DNA of 64,000 bases from Luteolibacter ambystomatis (GCF_018137965.1 NZ_CP073100.1:4165754-4229753); one strand, 5' to 3'; counted from the first letter of the stretch, positions 25,307 to 36,943 are shown. Numbers and translations are program-made. The notes: a model not told the origin generated them from the sequence alone.

Positions 25307-26575
25307 TCAACGGATGAAGCCCCAGTGGCGGGTGGTGATCGGCCAGAGCGAGAAAAGGGCGGGACCCACCAGATTGAACTCCTTCACCGTACCCCAGTAG
25401 CGGGAATCGAGCGAATTGCCGCTGTTGTCGCCCAAGGCGCAGTATTCGCGCATGCCGGGAGCGGTGTCGATCTTGAGGTCGATCTCCTTCCCCGGGCCCG
25501 TCAGCACGGCACCCGCGCGACCCTTTGCGAACGAATAGCCCTTTACCGTCGGACTCGGGGCATTGAGCGCCTGGTCCCACAGGGGCAGGGTATAGACATG
25601 TTCGAATCCGGGTTCGCTGGCCACCTTGCCATTGATGAGGATGTTCGGCGGGAAAATCGCCAGCTTGTCCCCCGGCACCGCGGCCAGACGCTTGATGTAG
25701 TGGGTGCCGTCCGCCTGTTCATCTTCGTCATGCCCCTTTTTGGCAGGCTGCTTGGTGCCCGTGATCCCGCGGGTGTCGAACACGAAGACTTCTCCGCGCG
25801 TCGGTTTCCGGAAGTGATAGGAAACGCGATCCACCAGAACGAGATCCCCGGCATCGATCGTGCCTTCACACAGAGTGGAACCGGCGGGAATGGTCAGATT
25901 CGCACCCATCCCCGGCACGAAACTGGCGCTGTTCGGAATCAGCCGGTCAACGAGATCGTTGAATCCCGCCTGATAGATCTGGCTGGCGGGTGCCGGCATC
26001 CGGAGAACTCCTCCCGGTAGTTGGAACTCCGATCGGCTGAAGAAATGCAGGAACTGGGTATCGACGAGCTGGGGACAGTACCATCCGGTCTCCTGCTTCA
26101 CGACCTGGATCTGCAGCGGCCGCTCGGCCACCTCCTTCACATAGCTGCGGCCACGGAGAACCGATTCCGTGAGGCGGGTGGGCAGCGCGGGCCAGTCTTT
26201 CTCCAGCACCGGCTTGCCGATGATCCCGTTGAGCGTCGGCTGCATGGAACCGGTGGGGATGCGGAACGGCTGGAGAACATACGTGCGCAAGCCGAGGGCG
26301 ATGACAATGGCCACGAACATGACCTCGACGTTCTCCTCCCACCACGAAGGCGGCTGCTGGCCCTTCAAGGAATTCTCACAGGTGCCGCGGAGTTGCTTGG
26401 ACGCCGCCTCCACCTTGGGAAGATCCTTGGCCTTGATCGCCTCCAGCAGATCCTGGCGGCGGGACTCGATCTCATCAATGCGGTCCGGCTTGAGAAGGTC
26501 GCGCTTGTAGTTGACGAATTTCCGCGCGCCTTTGACGAGCAGCAGCGCTTCCTTCTTCCACTTTGGCGTGAACAT
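25307..26575 (-). CDS. lepB: Signal peptidase I, enlarged form
   Basis: This 422-residue type I signal peptidase starts at the ATG at 26575. An in-frame ATG at 26716 adds 47 residues of poor quality. A basic, helical N-terminal region (1-75) precedes one transmembrane helix (about 82-98). The catalytic serine is in IPTGSMQPTL (S110) and the general-base lysine in YIKRLAAVPGDKL (K295). The conserved GDNSGNSLDSRYWG box is near 385-398. Between Ser and Lys lie about 185 residues, far more than the roughly 45-60 of the short bacterial enzymes. The extra domain (about 140-235) is probably periplasmic. It cleaves Sec and Tat signal peptides, of which this window has many. Confidence 0.93.
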   Translation of the reverse strand: MFTPKWKKEALLLVKGARKFVNYKRDLLKPDRIDEIESRRQDLLEAIKAKDLPKVEAASKQLRGTCENSLKGQQPPSWWEENVEVMFVAIVIALGLRTYVLQPFRIPTGSMQPTLNGIIGKPVLEKDWPALPTRLTESVLRGRSYVKEVAERPLQIQVVKQETGWYCPQLVDTQFLHFFSRSEFQLPGGVLRMPAPASQIYQAGFNDLVDRLIPNSASFVPGMGANLTIPAGSTLCEGTIDAGDLVLVDRVSYHFRKPTRGEVFVFDTRGITGTKQPAKKGHDEDEQADGTHYIKRLAAVPGDKLAIFPPNILINGKVASEPGFEHVYTLPLWDQALNAPSPTVKGYSFAKGRAGAVLTGPGKEIDLKIDTAPGMREYCALGDNSGNSLDSRYWGTVKEFNLVGPALFSLWPITTRHWGFIR

Positions 26576-26809
26576 GGGCGGGAGTGTCGGGGAAGGCGAT
26601 TGCGCAAGCGCGCTTGCCGGGATTCGCCGATACAGAATATTACAATTTCTGACGCGAACTTTGGCCCCGCCCGGATATTTCGTGGGATTGGCAGCCGTAA
26701 CGGGGGCGCTTTCCAAACCCGCCCTCCGGTCCCGCGAATGCGGCGGAACCGCCCCTCATCCCGGAGTTTGCACCGGAGCGGGTTCATGGTTTGGTAGCGC
26801 CTCCCCGTC
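26576..26809. other. Intergenic region between divergent lepB and efflux operon
   Basis: These 234 bases should hold the promoters of the signal peptidase gene (minus) and the RND operon (plus). A short AT-rich stretch lies at 26629-26652. No operator-like repeat, riboswitch or RNA gene was recognised. Confidence 0.4.
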
Positions 26810-28102
26810 ATGACCGAGCCGAATCCACCCGCCAAACGCTCTTCCCCTCTCAAGCCAATCCTGTGGCTGCTCGTTCTTGGCGGCCTCGGCTACGGCGGCT
26901 GGCACTGGTATCAGAAGCGGGCCGCGACCCAGAAAGGAGATGCCACTTCCGGAGCGGTCGGCCCGGGCGGCGGACGCCGAGGGCAGGCCTCCGGTCCGGT
27001 GACGGTCGCCACGGATACCGCCAAAGAGATGGATTTCGAGGAATGGTCCACCGTTTCCGGCACCGTGACGCCGCTGAACGTGGTGACGGTCCGCAGCCGG
27101 GTGGATGGTGAGCTGCTGAAGGTGAACTTCACCGAGGGAGCCACGGTGAAGAAGGATGACCTGCTCGCGGAGATCGATCCGAAGCCCTATCAAGTCCTGT
27201 TGGACCAAGCCAAGGGCCAGAAATTGCGCGATGAGGCATTGGAGCAGAACGCCCAGGCCGACTTGAAGCGCTACCAGACCCTGCTGGCCCAGGATTCGAT
27301 CGCGAAGCAGCAGGTGGACACCCAGGAATCGCTGGTCCGCCAGTACAAGGCCGCCATCGAGTCCGACACCGCCGCGGTGGAGGCCGCCCAGCTCCAACTC
27401 GACTACACCAAAGTCCTCGCCCCGCTCACCGGCCGCGTGGGCCTGCGCCAGGTCGATCCCGGCAACCTGATCCGGGCCTCGGACACCAACGGTCTGGTGA
27501 CCATCACCCAGATGGACCCGATGGGCCTGATCTTCGCCGTGCCGCAGGATCTGGTCCCGACCTTGGTCGGCTACCTGAACACCAAGACCGAAGTGCCGGT
27601 GGAGGCGCTCTCCGCCGACCAACGCACCGTAGTCGCCAAGGGCAAGCTGCTGACCAGTGACAACCAGATCAACCCGACCTCCGGTACGCTGAAATTGAAG
27701 GCCGAGTTCCCCAACCCGGATGGCAAGTTGTTCCCGAACCAATTCGTGAACGTCCGCGTCCGCGTGCGGGTGGAGCCGAAGTCCGTGGTCGTACCCGCCG
27801 GCGCGGTGCAGGAAAGCTCGCGCGGCCGCTATGTCTATATCGTCAACCCAGATCAGTCGGTGAGTTTCCGGCAGGTGGAAACCGGCGCGACCTACCGCGA
27901 GATCACCCGCATCGTGAAGGGACTGTCCCTCGGCGAACAAGTGGTGGTCTCCGGCCTCGACCGCCTGCGCGATGGTTCGAAGATCGTGCTGGCCTCGCCC
28001 GGTGGCAGCGAAGGCGGTGGCGGGCACAAGCACGGGGAGAAGCCCGCGGGTGACGAAACCGCCAAGCCGGAGGGCGAACGGAAGCACAAGCGCCCGCAAT
28101 GA
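26810..28102 (+). CDS. mdtA: RND efflux periplasmic adaptor (MFP), MdtA-like
   Basis: This 430-residue membrane fusion protein has an N-terminal anchor ([19 protein letters not shown], about 14-32). The lipoyl half-motifs are [34 protein letters not shown] and [25 protein letters not shown], with an alpha-hairpin between them. Beta-barrel and membrane-proximal domains follow, and the tail is Gly/Lys/His-rich and charged. It links the inner-membrane pumps to the outer-membrane factor. It is the first gene of a four-gene operon, and its stop overlaps the next ATG by 4 bp. The symbol is by analogy with MdtABC because two pump genes follow. Confidence 0.93.
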   Translation: MTEPNPPAKRSSPLKPILWLLVLGGLGYGGWHWYQKRAATQKGDATSGAVGPGGGRRGQASGPVTVATDTAKEMDFEEWSTVSGTVTPLNVVTVRSRVDGELLKVNFTEGATVKKDDLLAEIDPKPYQVLLDQAKGQKLRDEALEQNAQADLKRYQTLLAQDSIAKQQVDTQESLVRQYKAAIESDTAAVEAAQLQLDYTKVLAPLTGRVGLRQVDPGNLIRASDTNGLVTITQMDPMGLIFAVPQDLVPTLVGYLNTKTEVPVEALSADQRTVVAKGKLLTSDNQINPTSGTLKLKAEFPNPDGKLFPNQFVNVRVRVRVEPKSVVVPAGAVQESSRGRYVYIVNPDQSVSFRQVETGATYREITRIVKGLSLGEQVVVSGLDRLRDGSKIVLASPGGSEGGGGHKHGEKPAGDETAKPEGERKHKRPQ

Positions 28103-31100
28103 ACCCCTCGCGGATTTTCATCGAGCGCCCGGTGGCGACCACCCTGTTGATGGTGGCGCTGCTGCTGGGTGGCTTCTTCGGCTACCGGTTGCTGCCGGTC
28201 TCGGCCCTGCCGGAGGTGGACTATCCCACCATCCAGGTGACCACGCTTTATCCCGGCGCGGGACCGGAGGTGATGGTGTCCTCGGTGACCGCACCGCTGG
28301 AACGCCAGTTCGGCCAGATGCCCGGGCTGACACAAATGTATTCCGTGAGCAGCGGCGGCGCGTCCGTGCTCACGCTGCGCTTCACCCTCGGCATGAGCCT
28401 GGATGTGGCCGAGCAGCAAGTGCAGGCCGCCATCAATGCCGCTTCCAATCTGCTGCCCACCGACCTGCCCAGCCCGCCGGTCTATAACAAGGTCAACCCG
28501 GCGGACGCGCCGATCCTCACCTTCGCGCTCTCGTCCAACAGCCTGCCGCTCACCAAGGTGCAGGACTACGCGGACACGCGGCTGGTGCCGAAGTTGTCAC
28601 AGGTTTCCGGCGTCGGCCTGGTCACGCTCAGCGGCGGCATGCGCCCGGCTGTTAGAATCCGGGCCAATCCCGGAGCTCTCGCATCGCGGGGACTCACCAC
28701 CGAGAACCTGCGCACGGCCATCGCCGCCGCCAACGTCAGCCAGCCGAAGGGCAGCTTCGATGGGCCCACCCGCTCCAGCACGCTGGATGCGAACGACCAG
28801 CTCATCTCCGCCACCGACTACCAGACACTGGTGATCGCGTGGCAAGACGGGGCCGCCGTCCGCGTGAAGGACGTGGCCGATGTGATCCCCGGTGCGGAAA
28901 ACGACCGCCTCGCCGCCTGGGCGAACGACCGCCCCGCCGTGGTCATCCAGATCCAGCGCCAGCCCGGCGCGAACGTGATCGAGGTGGCGGACAGCGTGAA
29001 AACGCTGATGCCGAAGCTGAGCGAAGGCCTGCCCTCCGGCATCGACATCACCCCGCTCACCGACCGCACCGTGACCATCCGCGCCTCGGTGAAGGACGTG
29101 CAGGAGGAAATGTTGATCGCCATCGCGCTGGTAGTGGCGGTGATCTTCGTGTTCCTGTGGAACTGGCGCGCCACCATCATTCCCGCCGTGGCGGTGCCGT
29201 TGTCTTTGGTCGGCACCTTCGCCGCGATGTACTTCTGCGGCTTCAGCCTGAACAACCTCACGCTGATGGCGCTGACCATCGCCACCGGTTTCGTGGTCGA
29301 TGACGCGATCGTGATGATCGAGAACATCGCGCGTTACATCGAGAAAGGCGATCCGCCGCTACAAGCCGCGCTGAAGGGCGCGAAGCAGATCGGCTTCACC
29401 ATCATCTCGCTGACGATCTCGCTGATCGCGGTATTGATCCCGCTACTGTTCATGGGCGATGTGGTGGGCCGGTTGTTCCGTGAGTTCGCGATCACGCTGG
29501 CGATGGCGATCCTGATTTCCGCGGTCATCTCGCTGACGCTCACGCCGATGATGTGCGCGCGTCTTCTCAAGGATGAGGCGCACGCCGAGGTGGGCCGTCT
29601 CGGCCGGATGGTAAATGCCTTCTTCCACCACATCATCGAACTCTACGGCAAGGCGCTCGATGTGGTGCTCAACCACCGCGTGACCACCATGCTGGTGTTC
29701 ATCGCCACGCTGGTGGCCACGGCGCTGCTCTACCACACCGCGCCGAAGGGCTTCTTCCCGGATCAGGACACCGGCGTGATCCAGGGCATGACCGAAGCCC
29801 CGGAAAGCGTGTCCTTCGAAGAAATGTCCGCCCGCCAGCAGGAGATGGCGAAGCTGATCCTCCAGGATCCGGCAGTGGACAGCGTGTCCTCGTTCATCGG
29901 CGTCGATGGCGCGAACGCCACGCCGAATGTCGGCCGCGTGCTCATCAACCTGAAGCCACTGGAGGAACGTCGCACCAGCGCCTCGGACATCGTGCGCCGC
30001 ATCCAGGATCACTCGCTCTCGATCCCCGGCATGCAACTCTATCTGCAGGCGGTGCAGGATCTCGGCATCGACGACCGCGTGAGCCGCACCCAGTACCAGA
30101 TGACGGTGGATTCCCCGAACTCCGCCGATCTCGCCGAGTGGGTGCCGAAGATCATCGCCAGGATGAAGGAGAATCCGATGGTGGTGGATGTCGCCGACGA
30201 TCTCCTGAACAAAGGCCTGCAAGCGAAGGTCGAGATCGACCGCGACCTCGCCGGTCGTCTCGGCATCACCGCCGCACAGATCGATGCCGCACTCTACAAT
30301 GCCTTCGGACAGCGGCAGGTTTCCACGATCTTCACGCAGGGCGGCCAGTACCGCGTGATTCTGGAAAGCGAGCCTGCGTTCAAGCGCGGCTTCGAGGCCT
30401 TCGATCATGTCTATGTCACCGGCGGCGATGGCACGCCGGTGCCGATCACCAGCGTGGCACGCATCGTGGAAGAGCCGACCTCGCTGCTGATCGCCCGCCA
30501 GGGCCAGTTCCCGGTGGTGACGCTTTCCTTCAACCTCGCGCCCGGAGCCTCGCTCGGCGCGGCGGTGGAATCCGTGGGCAAGGATGTGGAGTCGTTGAAA
30601 CTGCCCCAGAGCATCAAGTTCGAGTTCCAAGGAACGGCGGTGGCCTTCCAAGCCGCCCTGACCAACCAGCTCTGGCTGGTGCTGGCCGCAGTGGTGGTGA
30701 TGTATCTGGTGCTGGGCATTCTCTACGAAAGCTTCATCCATCCGGTGACGATCCTTTCCACGCTGCCCTCCGCCACGGTGGGCGCGCTGCTGGCGCTGAA
30801 CCTCACCGGCACCCAGCTCGGCGTGATGGCGATCATCGGCATCGTGCTGCTGATCGGCCTGGTGAAGAAGAACGCGATCATGATGATCGACTTCGCACTG
30901 GAAGCAGAGCGCACCCGCGGAGCCGATCCGCGCTCGGCCATTCATGAGGCCTCGATGTTGCGCTTCCGTCCGATCCTGATGACCACGCTGGCCGCCTTGC
31001 TCGGCGCGCTGCCACTGATGCTAGGCAAGGGCGTCGGCTCCGAACTGCGCCATCCGCTGGGCATCACGATGGTGGGCGGCCTGCTGGTGAGCCAGGTGCT

Positions 31101-31215
31101 CACGCTGTTCACCACGCCGGTGATCTATCTGATGTTCGATTCCATCGCCCGCCGCTGGAGACGGAACAGCGATGAGGAAGTCGTGCCTGCGGCGGAAGCC
31201 ACGCCCGTGCCATGA
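28099..31215 (+). CDS. mdtB: RND efflux pump inner-membrane subunit, MdtB-like
   Basis: This 1038-residue protein of the HAE1-RND type starts [23 protein letters not shown]. It has 12 membrane helices in two repeats with two large periplasmic domains each. The proton-relay aspartates are D401-D402 in [14 protein letters not shown], and [16 protein letters not shown] marks helix 10. It trades protons for drugs, bile salts or metabolites. It overlaps both the adaptor gene before it and the second pump gene after it by 4 bp (ATGA at 28099 and 31212). The two pumps probably assemble as a hetero-trimer as MdtB and MdtC do. Confidence 0.94.
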   Translation: MNPSRIFIERPVATTLLMVALLLGGFFGYRLLPVSALPEVDYPTIQVTTLYPGAGPEVMVSSVTAPLERQFGQMPGLTQMYSVSSGGASVLTLRFTLGMSLDVAEQQVQAAINAASNLLPTDLPSPPVYNKVNPADAPILTFALSSNSLPLTKVQDYADTRLVPKLSQVSGVGLVTLSGGMRPAVRIRANPGALASRGLTTENLRTAIAAANVSQPKGSFDGPTRSSTLDANDQLISATDYQTLVIAWQDGAAVRVKDVADVIPGAENDRLAAWANDRPAVVIQIQRQPGANVIEVADSVKTLMPKLSEGLPSGIDITPLTDRTVTIRASVKDVQEEMLIAIALVVAVIFVFLWNWRATIIPAVAVPLSLVGTFAAMYFCGFSLNNLTLMALTIATGFVVDDAIVMIENIARYIEKGDPPLQAALKGAKQIGFTIISLTISLIAVLIPLLFMGDVVGRLFREFAITLAMAILISAVISLTLTPMMCARLLKDEAHAEVGRLGRMVNAFFHHIIELYGKALDVVLNHRVTTMLVFIATLVATALLYHTAPKGFFPDQDTGVIQGMTEAPESVSFEEMSARQQEMAKLILQDPAVDSVSSFIGVDGANATPNVGRVLINLKPLEERRTSASDIVRRIQDHSLSIPGMQLYLQAVQDLGIDDRVSRTQYQMTVDSPNSADLAEWVPKIIARMKENPMVVDVADDLLNKGLQAKVEIDRDLAGRLGITAAQIDAALYNAFGQRQVSTIFTQGGQYRVILESEPAFKRGFEAFDHVYVTGGDGTPVPITSVARIVEEPTSLLIARQGQFPVVTLSFNLAPGASLGAAVESVGKDVESLKLPQSIKFEFQGTAVAFQAALTNQLWLVLAAVVVMYLVLGILYESFIHPVTILSTLPSATVGALLALNLTGTQLGVMAIIGIVLLIGLVKKNAIMMIDFALEAERTRGADPRSAIHEASMLRFRPILMTTLAALLGALPLMLGKGVGSELRHPLGITMVGGLLVSQVLTLFTTPVIYLMFDSIARRWRRNSDEEVVPAAEATPVP

Positions 31216-34200
31216 AGTTCACCGAGATCTTCATTGATCGTCCGGTGGCCACCACGCTGGCCACCGTGGCGGTGGCATTGGCCGGAGCCCTCGCCTACTT
31301 CGAGCTTCCAGTCTCACCACTGCCGCAGGTGGACTTCCCCACCATCGGCGTGAACGCGAGCCTGCCCGGCGCGAGTCCGGAAACGATGGCCGCTACCGTG
31401 GCCACGCCGCTGGAGCGCACGCTGGGCCGCATCCCCGGGGTCACCGAGATGACCTCAAGCAGCTCGCAGGGCAGCACCGACATCACCCTCCAGTTCGATC
31501 TCAGCCGCGACATCAACGGCGCGGCCAATGACGTGCAGGCCGCCATCAACGCCGCCCGCAGCCTGCTTCCATCCGGCATGCCCTCGATGCCGAACTATCG
31601 GAAGCGCAATCCGGCGGACTCGCCGATCATGATTCTCTCGCTCACCTCGGATGTTTACAAGCCGGGGGACATGTACGATACGGCCTCGACCGTGATCGCG
31701 CAGAAGATCGCGCAGGTGCCCGGCATCGGCCAGGTGTTCGTGGGTGGCAGCTCGCTGCCTGCGGTGCGTGTCTCGCTGGACCTGCCAGCGGTCGAACGTT
31801 CCGGGCTCTCCGTGGACGAACTCCGCGGCACCGTTTCCGCAAACAATGTGAGCCGCCCGAAGGGCTATGTGGAGGAGGGCACCCGCCGCTGGCAGGTCAC
31901 CGCCTCCGACCAACTCCACACCGCGAAGGACTACGTGCCGATGATCGTCGGCTACAAGGAAGGCTCCGCGGTGCGCTTGGGCGATGTGGCGAAGGTCGAG
32001 GATTCCGTGCAGGACGTGCTCAACTACGGCACCAGCAATGGCGTCCCCTCGGTTTCGCTGGTGCTGTTCCGCCAGCCCGGCGCGAACATCCTCGAAACCA
32101 CCGCCGCGGTGCGGAAGCTCCTGCCGCAGCTCGAAGCCTCGCTGCCCGCCGCCATTGATCTGAGCGTGACGATGGAACGCACGGCGACCATCAAGGCCTC
32201 TCTCAATGAGGTGCAGCACGCGATGTTCCTCTCCGTCGTGCTGGTGGTGCTGGTGGTGTGGCTGTTCCTGCGCCGCGCCCGGGCCGCGCTCGTTCCCGGA
32301 GTCGCGGTGCCGGTTTCGCTGATCGGCACCTTCGCGGTGATGTACGCCTGCGGCTACAGCATCGACAATCTCTCGCTGATGGCGCTGACCATCGCCACCG
32401 GATTCGTGGTCGATGACGCGGTGGTGGTGCTGGAAAACATCGCGCGCCACATCGAGAAAGGCATGCCCGCGAAGGAAGCGGCGCGGAAAGGTGCCGCCGA
32501 GGTGACCTCGACGGTGATCTCGATGAGCCTGTCGCTGGTGGCGGTGTTCATTCCCATCTTGTTCATGGGCGGCATCGTCGGCCGCTTGTTCCGCGAGTTC
32601 GCGGTGGTGCTCTCCGCTTCCATCGCCGTCTCGCTGGTGGTCTCGCTCACCGTCACGCCGACGATGTGCGCGCGGCTTCTGGCCCACAAAAAAGGCGAAT
32701 ACCAGCCGGGCCGGATTTCGCGTGGCATCGAGTGGTGCTTCACCACGATCCAGAATGCCTACACGCGCACACTGGATGTGGCTCTCACCCACCGCTGGCT
32801 CACGCTGCTGGTGCTGATGGCCACCGTCGCCCTCACCGCCTGGCAATATGTCACCATTCCCAAAGGCTTCTTCCCGCAACAGGATACCGGCCAGATGCGC
32901 GGCAACATCAGCGGCGACCAGAGCATTTCCTTCGCCGCCATGAAAGAGAAGGTGATCGAGATCGCGGAGATCATCCGCCAGGATCCGGCGATCGCTTCGG
33001 TGAATGCCAGCACCGGCGGCGGAGGGCCCGGAGGAGGCTCGCGCAACAACGGCAGCGTTTACATCTCGCTGAAGCCGCGCGACCAGCGCCAGGACGGCGC
33101 CTTGGAAATCATCGCCCGCCTGCGCAAGAAGACCGCCCACATCGCTGGCGCGACGCTCTATCTCCAGCCTAACCAGGACATCCGTATCGGCGGGCGCTCC
33201 AGTGCCGCGAGCTACCAGTACACGCTCCAGTCCAGCGACCTCGCCGAACTGCGCTCGTGGGAAGCGAAAGTCCGCCAGGCCCTGCTCGGCATCAAGACCA
33301 TCACCGACGTCAACAGCGACTTCCAGGACAAGGGCGGCCTCACCCGCGTGGTGGTGGACCGCGATACCGCCGCCCGTCTCGGCGTGGCGATGCGCGACAT
33401 CGATACCGCGATGAACGACGCCTTCGGCCAGGCGCAGATCTCCACCATCTATGCGGAACTGAACCAGTACAAGGTGGTCTTCGAAGCAAACCGCCATTTC
33501 TCCACCGACGCCGGTGGCCTCGATCACATCCGCGTGAAATCCACCGATGGCACGCTGGTGCCGCTCACCGCCTTCGCGCGCTGGGAATCCGCGCCCGCAC
33601 CGCTGACGGTGAACCACCAGGGCCAGTTCGCCGCCGTGACCTTCTCGTTCAACCTCGCGCCGGGCGCTTCCTTCAGCGACGCCACTGATGCGGTGAACGA
33701 CGCGGTCAACAGGCTCGGCATCCCGGAGACCGTCCAACACAACTTCGCTGGCAGCGCGGGTGTGTTCGCCGATTCGATGTCCAGTCAACCGTGGCTGATC
33801 GTCGCGGCGCTGCTGGTGATCTATCTGACGCTGGGCGTGCTCTATGAGAGCTTCCTGCATCCGCTCACGATCCTCTCGACGCTGCCGTCCGCCGGTGTCG
33901 GTGCGCTCCTCGCATTGCAGCTCTGTCAGATGGACTTCGACATCATGGGCTTCATCGGGATCTTCCTGCTCATCGGCATCGTGAAGAAGAACGCCATCAT
34001 GATGATCGACTTCGCACTTGATGCGGAGCGCACCCGCGGTCTCGATCCGAAGCAAGCGATCCTCGAAGCCTGCGAGCTGCGCCTGCGCCCGATCCTCATG
34101 ACCACGCTCGCGGCGATGCTCGGCGCGCTGCCACTGGCGATCGGCTTCGGCGAAGGCTCGGAACTGCGTCGGCCGCTTGGTGTGGCCATCGTCGGTGGGT

Positions 34201-34334
34201 TGTTGCTCAGCCAGCTTCTCACGCTCTACACCACGCCGGTAGTCTATCTCTTCCTCGACAACATGCGCCATCGTTTCCTCTCGCGCCGGAAACAGCCGCA
34301 CCTCGACATCCCCGCAGTTCCGTCCGAAGCTTGA
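31212..34334 (+). CDS. mdtC: RND efflux pump inner-membrane subunit, MdtC-like
   Basis: This 1040-residue second pump subunit begins [45 protein letters not shown] in outline. The proton-relay pair is again D401-D402 ([21 protein letters not shown]), at the same residue numbers as in the first pump. The pair is clearly paralogous but well diverged, as in MdtB/MdtC rather than a recent duplication. A Gly-rich loop ([15 protein letters not shown], about 598-612) is specific to this copy. The gene is followed after 24 bases by the outer-membrane factor. Confidence 0.94.
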   Translation: MKFTEIFIDRPVATTLATVAVALAGALAYFELPVSPLPQVDFPTIGVNASLPGASPETMAATVATPLERTLGRIPGVTEMTSSSSQGSTDITLQFDLSRDINGAANDVQAAINAARSLLPSGMPSMPNYRKRNPADSPIMILSLTSDVYKPGDMYDTASTVIAQKIAQVPGIGQVFVGGSSLPAVRVSLDLPAVERSGLSVDELRGTVSANNVSRPKGYVEEGTRRWQVTASDQLHTAKDYVPMIVGYKEGSAVRLGDVAKVEDSVQDVLNYGTSNGVPSVSLVLFRQPGANILETTAAVRKLLPQLEASLPAAIDLSVTMERTATIKASLNEVQHAMFLSVVLVVLVVWLFLRRARAALVPGVAVPVSLIGTFAVMYACGYSIDNLSLMALTIATGFVVDDAVVVLENIARHIEKGMPAKEAARKGAAEVTSTVISMSLSLVAVFIPILFMGGIVGRLFREFAVVLSASIAVSLVVSLTVTPTMCARLLAHKKGEYQPGRISRGIEWCFTTIQNAYTRTLDVALTHRWLTLLVLMATVALTAWQYVTIPKGFFPQQDTGQMRGNISGDQSISFAAMKEKVIEIAEIIRQDPAIASVNASTGGGGPGGGSRNNGSVYISLKPRDQRQDGALEIIARLRKKTAHIAGATLYLQPNQDIRIGGRSSAASYQYTLQSSDLAELRSWEAKVRQALLGIKTITDVNSDFQDKGGLTRVVVDRDTAARLGVAMRDIDTAMNDAFGQAQISTIYAELNQYKVVFEANRHFSTDAGGLDHIRVKSTDGTLVPLTAFARWESAPAPLTVNHQGQFAAVTFSFNLAPGASFSDATDAVNDAVNRLGIPETVQHNFAGSAGVFADSMSSQPWLIVAALLVIYLTLGVLYESFLHPLTILSTLPSAGVGALLALQLCQMDFDIMGFIGIFLLIGIVKKNAIMMIDFALDAERTRGLDPKQAILEACELRLRPILMTTLAAMLGALPLAIGFGEGSELRRPLGVAIVGGLLLSQLLTLYTTPVVYLFLDNMRHRFLSRRKQPHLDIPAVPSEA

Positions 34335-34358
34335 TCCGCGGCCATCCTTTCCCATCCC

Positions 34359-35720
34359 GTGAAACGCTCCCTTCATCTCACGCCTCTCGTCGTCCTGCTC
34401 AGCGGTTGTTCGCTGGTCGCGCCGAAGCAGCAGCTCGATCCCGGCATCCCCGCGAACTTCAAGGAAAGCGGCATCTGGCGGAAGGCGCAGCCCGCGGCGC
34501 ATCTGCCGCGCGGCGATTGGTGGCGCTTGTTCAATGACGGCGAGCTGTCCTCGCTGCTGAAGCGCGTGGAGGTTTCCAATGCCTCGCTCGCAGCCGCCGA
34601 AGCACAATCGCGTGAAGCCGCCGCGCTTGTCATCAGCGCGAAGCTGTCGTTCGTGCCCAGCTTGACCGGCAATGCCTCGGCCACCCGCAGCGGACTCGCG
34701 GGGAAGAGCAAGGGCACGGAATACAGCATCGGCGCGTCTTCCTCATGGGAACTCGACCTGTGGGGGCGTCTCCGCCACAGCGCGCGCGCCACCACCGCCG
34801 ATGCGGAAGCCGCTGCCGCGGACGTGCAATCGACCAAGCTCAGCCTCCAGGCCCAGGCCGCGCAGACCTATTTCTCACTGCGCGCGGTGGATGCCCAGCG
34901 CGACCTGCTCGACCGCCAGATCGAGAGCTACGAAAAGTCACTGGAGATCACCCGCAACCGTTACGCGCAAGGAGTGGTCTCGCGCGGAGATGTCGCGCAG
35001 GCGGAAACGCAACTCGCCGCGACCCGCACCGCCGCCATCGAGACCGGTGTGCAACGCGCCACACTCGAACACGCGCTCGCCGTCTTGGTCGGACAGGCAC
35101 CCGCCGCGTTCTCATTGCCGCGCCGTCCTCTTGCTTCTTCCGTGCCATCGATCCCCTCCTCCACGCCATCACGTTTGTTGGAACGCCGTCCGGACATCGC
35201 CGCCGCCGAGCGCCGCGTGGCTGCGGCCAACGAGCGCATCGGTGCCGCCAAGGCCGCGTTCTTCCCAACGATCTCGCTCGGTGCCAGTGGTGGCTGGAGC
35301 GGCGCGGGCAATCTCTTCACCGCTCCCACCCGCTTCTGGTCACTCGGCCCGGAACTCGCCGCACCGATCCTTGATGGCGGCCAACGCCTCGCCGCCAAAG
35401 CGCAGGCCGATGCCACTTACGACCGCACCGTCGCCGAGTATCGCCAGACCGTGCTGACCGCGTTGCAGGAAACCGAAGACGCACTCGCGACCCTGCGCGT
35501 ACTGTCCCAGGAAGCCGGTGCCCAGCAGTTGGCCGTAAAGGCCGCGCGCGACAGCGAACGCATCGCCCTGAACGAATACAAGGCGGGCACCAACAACTAC
35601 CTGAACGTTGCCGTGGCCCAAGCCGCCGCGTTGACGGCGGAACGCAATGCGCTCGATTTGCAAGCGCGGCGCCTCAATGCGGCAGCAGCGTTGGTCTCCG
35701 CTTTAGGCGGTGGATGGTGA
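34359..35720 (+). CDS. Outer-membrane efflux lipoprotein, NodT/OprM family
   Basis: This 453-residue protein starts with GTG at 34359 and a lipoprotein signal with Cys17 (LVVLLSGC in context VVLLSGCSLVAPK). It is a TolC-like outer-membrane factor with two repeats of the alpha-helical tunnel (SSWELDLWGRLRHSARATTADAEAAAADV; NRYAQGVVSRGDVAQAETQLAATRT; ERRPDIAAAERRVAAANERIGAAKAAFFPTISL; YKAGTNNYLNVAVAQAAAL, quoted in parts). It gives the RND pump its own exit duct, so the operon encodes a complete tripartite system. Confidence 0.93.
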   Translation: MKRSLHLTPLVVLLSGCSLVAPKQQLDPGIPANFKESGIWRKAQPAAHLPRGDWWRLFNDGELSSLLKRVEVSNASLAAAEAQSREAAALVISAKLSFVPSLTGNASATRSGLAGKSKGTEYSIGASSSWELDLWGRLRHSARATTADAEAAAADVQSTKLSLQAQAAQTYFSLRAVDAQRDLLDRQIESYEKSLEITRNRYAQGVVSRGDVAQAETQLAATRTAAIETGVQRATLEHALAVLVGQAPAAFSLPRRPLASSVPSIPSSTPSRLLERRPDIAAAERRVAAANERIGAAKAAFFPTISLGASGGWSGAGNLFTAPTRFWSLGPELAAPILDGGQRLAAKAQADATYDRTVAEYRQTVLTALQETEDALATLRVLSQEAGAQQLAVKAARDSERIALNEYKAGTNNYLNVAVAQAAALTAERNALDLQARRLNAAAALVSALGGGW

Positions 35721-35745
35721 TCCGCCCTTTGTGCTACTCTCCGGC

Positions 35746-36192
35746 ATGTCCGCCACACCGCCACCGATGCCATCGCCTCCTTCCTGGAAAGGAAGGCTGA
35801 TCGTGGGCGGGGCGACTCTTGTGGTGTTCGGCGTCGCTTGTGCGTTACCGGCCTACTATCTGAAAAACGGAGACCGTTGGTCCGGCGGACAGGTGCTGCT
35901 GATGGGATGGATGGGATTGTTCCTCGGACAACTCGGCTGGTTTGCGAACCTGTTGTATTTTCCCGCGCTCATCACGCTGTTGTGCCGTTGCTGGAAGACC
36001 ACAGTGATTCTGGCGGGCGTGGCATTCCTCATCGGGCTGCATTCCTTCGCTCTCGCGCTTCAGGAAATCCCCTTGGATGAAGGCGGCGTGAACAAGACGA
36101 CCGTCACTGCCATCGGAGCCGCACCCGTGGTTTGGCTGGCGTCGTTCGTGGTATTGGGTGGCGGAGCATGGATGTTGAGAACGCGGAATTGA
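35746..36192 (+). CDS. Four-helix membrane protein of unknown function
   Basis: The ATG at 35746 (MSATPPPMPSPPSWKGRL) gives a 148-residue protein. An in-frame ATG at 35710 would overlap the efflux gene. Four hydrophobic segments are visible (LIVGGATLVVFGVACALPAYYL; LLMGWMGLFLGQLGWFANLLYFPAL; TTVILAGVAFLIGLHSFAL; APVVWLASFVVLGGGAWML). I do not recognise the family. It stops 4 bases short of the convergent mgtC-like gene, with no terminator between them. Confidence 0.65.
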   Translation: MSATPPPMPSPPSWKGRLIVGGATLVVFGVACALPAYYLKNGDRWSGGQVLLMGWMGLFLGQLGWFANLLYFPALITLLCRCWKTTVILAGVAFLIGLHSFALALQEIPLDEGGVNKTTVTAIGAAPVVWLASFVVLGGGAWMLRTRN

Positions 36193-36195
36193 GTC

Positions 36196-36900
36196 TTATC
36201 CCTGCCAGTGGATCGTTTTCACTCCCGGCAGCGCCGACAGGCTGCTCATCAACTGCTGTGGCAAGGTCTTCGAACGCTGGCTCTTGAATTTCACGTGGAA
36301 CTTCAGGAAGCGCTCCCCGGTCGCGAGATCTTCCTCCCAGCTCATGCCTTTCACCTTCGCGTCGAGGGATTCAATCGCGCCGGTCACGGTTTCCACATCC
36401 GCGACCTGGTTCATCCTCACTGCGAGATCCGCGTAGGCGTCCTTCTGGATGTTCCTCTCGAACTTCGGCACGAAGTAGAGGACCACGGTGGCGATACCGG
36501 TACCGACCGCTCCGAGTCCGATGGCTCCGGCTCCGAAGCAGATCCCGATGATCGCGCTGAACCACAGCGTCGCCGCGGTGGTCACGCCGCGCGTGATATT
36601 GGTCTTCTGCTGGTGGACGATCACTCCCGCACCGAGGAATCCCATGCCGGCCAGCACGCCTGCCGCCAGACGCGCGGGATCCGGATGCGTGGTGCCGGTG
36701 GCCTGGAAACTTTCGCGGTAGAAAATATCCGACACCACCATCGCCACGCAGGACGCGAGACAGACGATCATGATCGTGCGCAGGCCCGCGGCACGGCCAT
36801 GGTGCTGGCGCTCGAAACCGAGGATGCCTCCCGCGATCACCGCCAGCGCGATCCGCAGCAACGATTCCGCCGTCAGTCCGAACGAGAGCACTCCGAGCAT
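36196..36900 (-). CDS. MgtC/SapB family membrane protein
   Basis: This 234-residue protein has the MgtC membrane part, about four helices in residues 10-140. Marks are IALAVIAGGILGFERQHHGRAAGLRT, the ARLAAGVLAGMGFLGAGVIV block, the ITRGVTTAATLWFSAIIGICFGAG block and the GIATVVLYFVPKFE helix. An ACT-like cytosolic tail follows to the end. The family is linked to Mg2+ limitation and to control of ATP synthase or membrane potential, and relatives of this length are common outside pathogens. It stands alone, with an inverted-repeat element upstream. Confidence 0.92.
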   Translation of the reverse strand: MLGVLSFGLTAESLLRIALAVIAGGILGFERQHHGRAAGLRTIMIVCLASCVAMVVSDIFYRESFQATGTTHPDPARLAAGVLAGMGFLGAGVIVHQQKTNITRGVTTAATLWFSAIIGICFGAGAIGLGAVGTGIATVVLYFVPKFERNIQKDAYADLAVRMNQVADVETVTGAIESLDAKVKGMSWEEDLATGERFLKFHVKFKSQRSKTLPQQLMSSLSALPGVKTIHWQG

Positions 36901-36943
36901 GGAACGATCCTAGCAGATCCGACGCCCGGAGTCATCTCTTCGT

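Noticed and set aside
31455..34607. A 1050-codon open frame on the minus strand across the second RND pump gene
   Set aside because: Antisense to a gene with full RND conservation. Its translation is rich in His, Arg, Asp and Glu with no domain, as expected for the shadow of a GC-rich gene.
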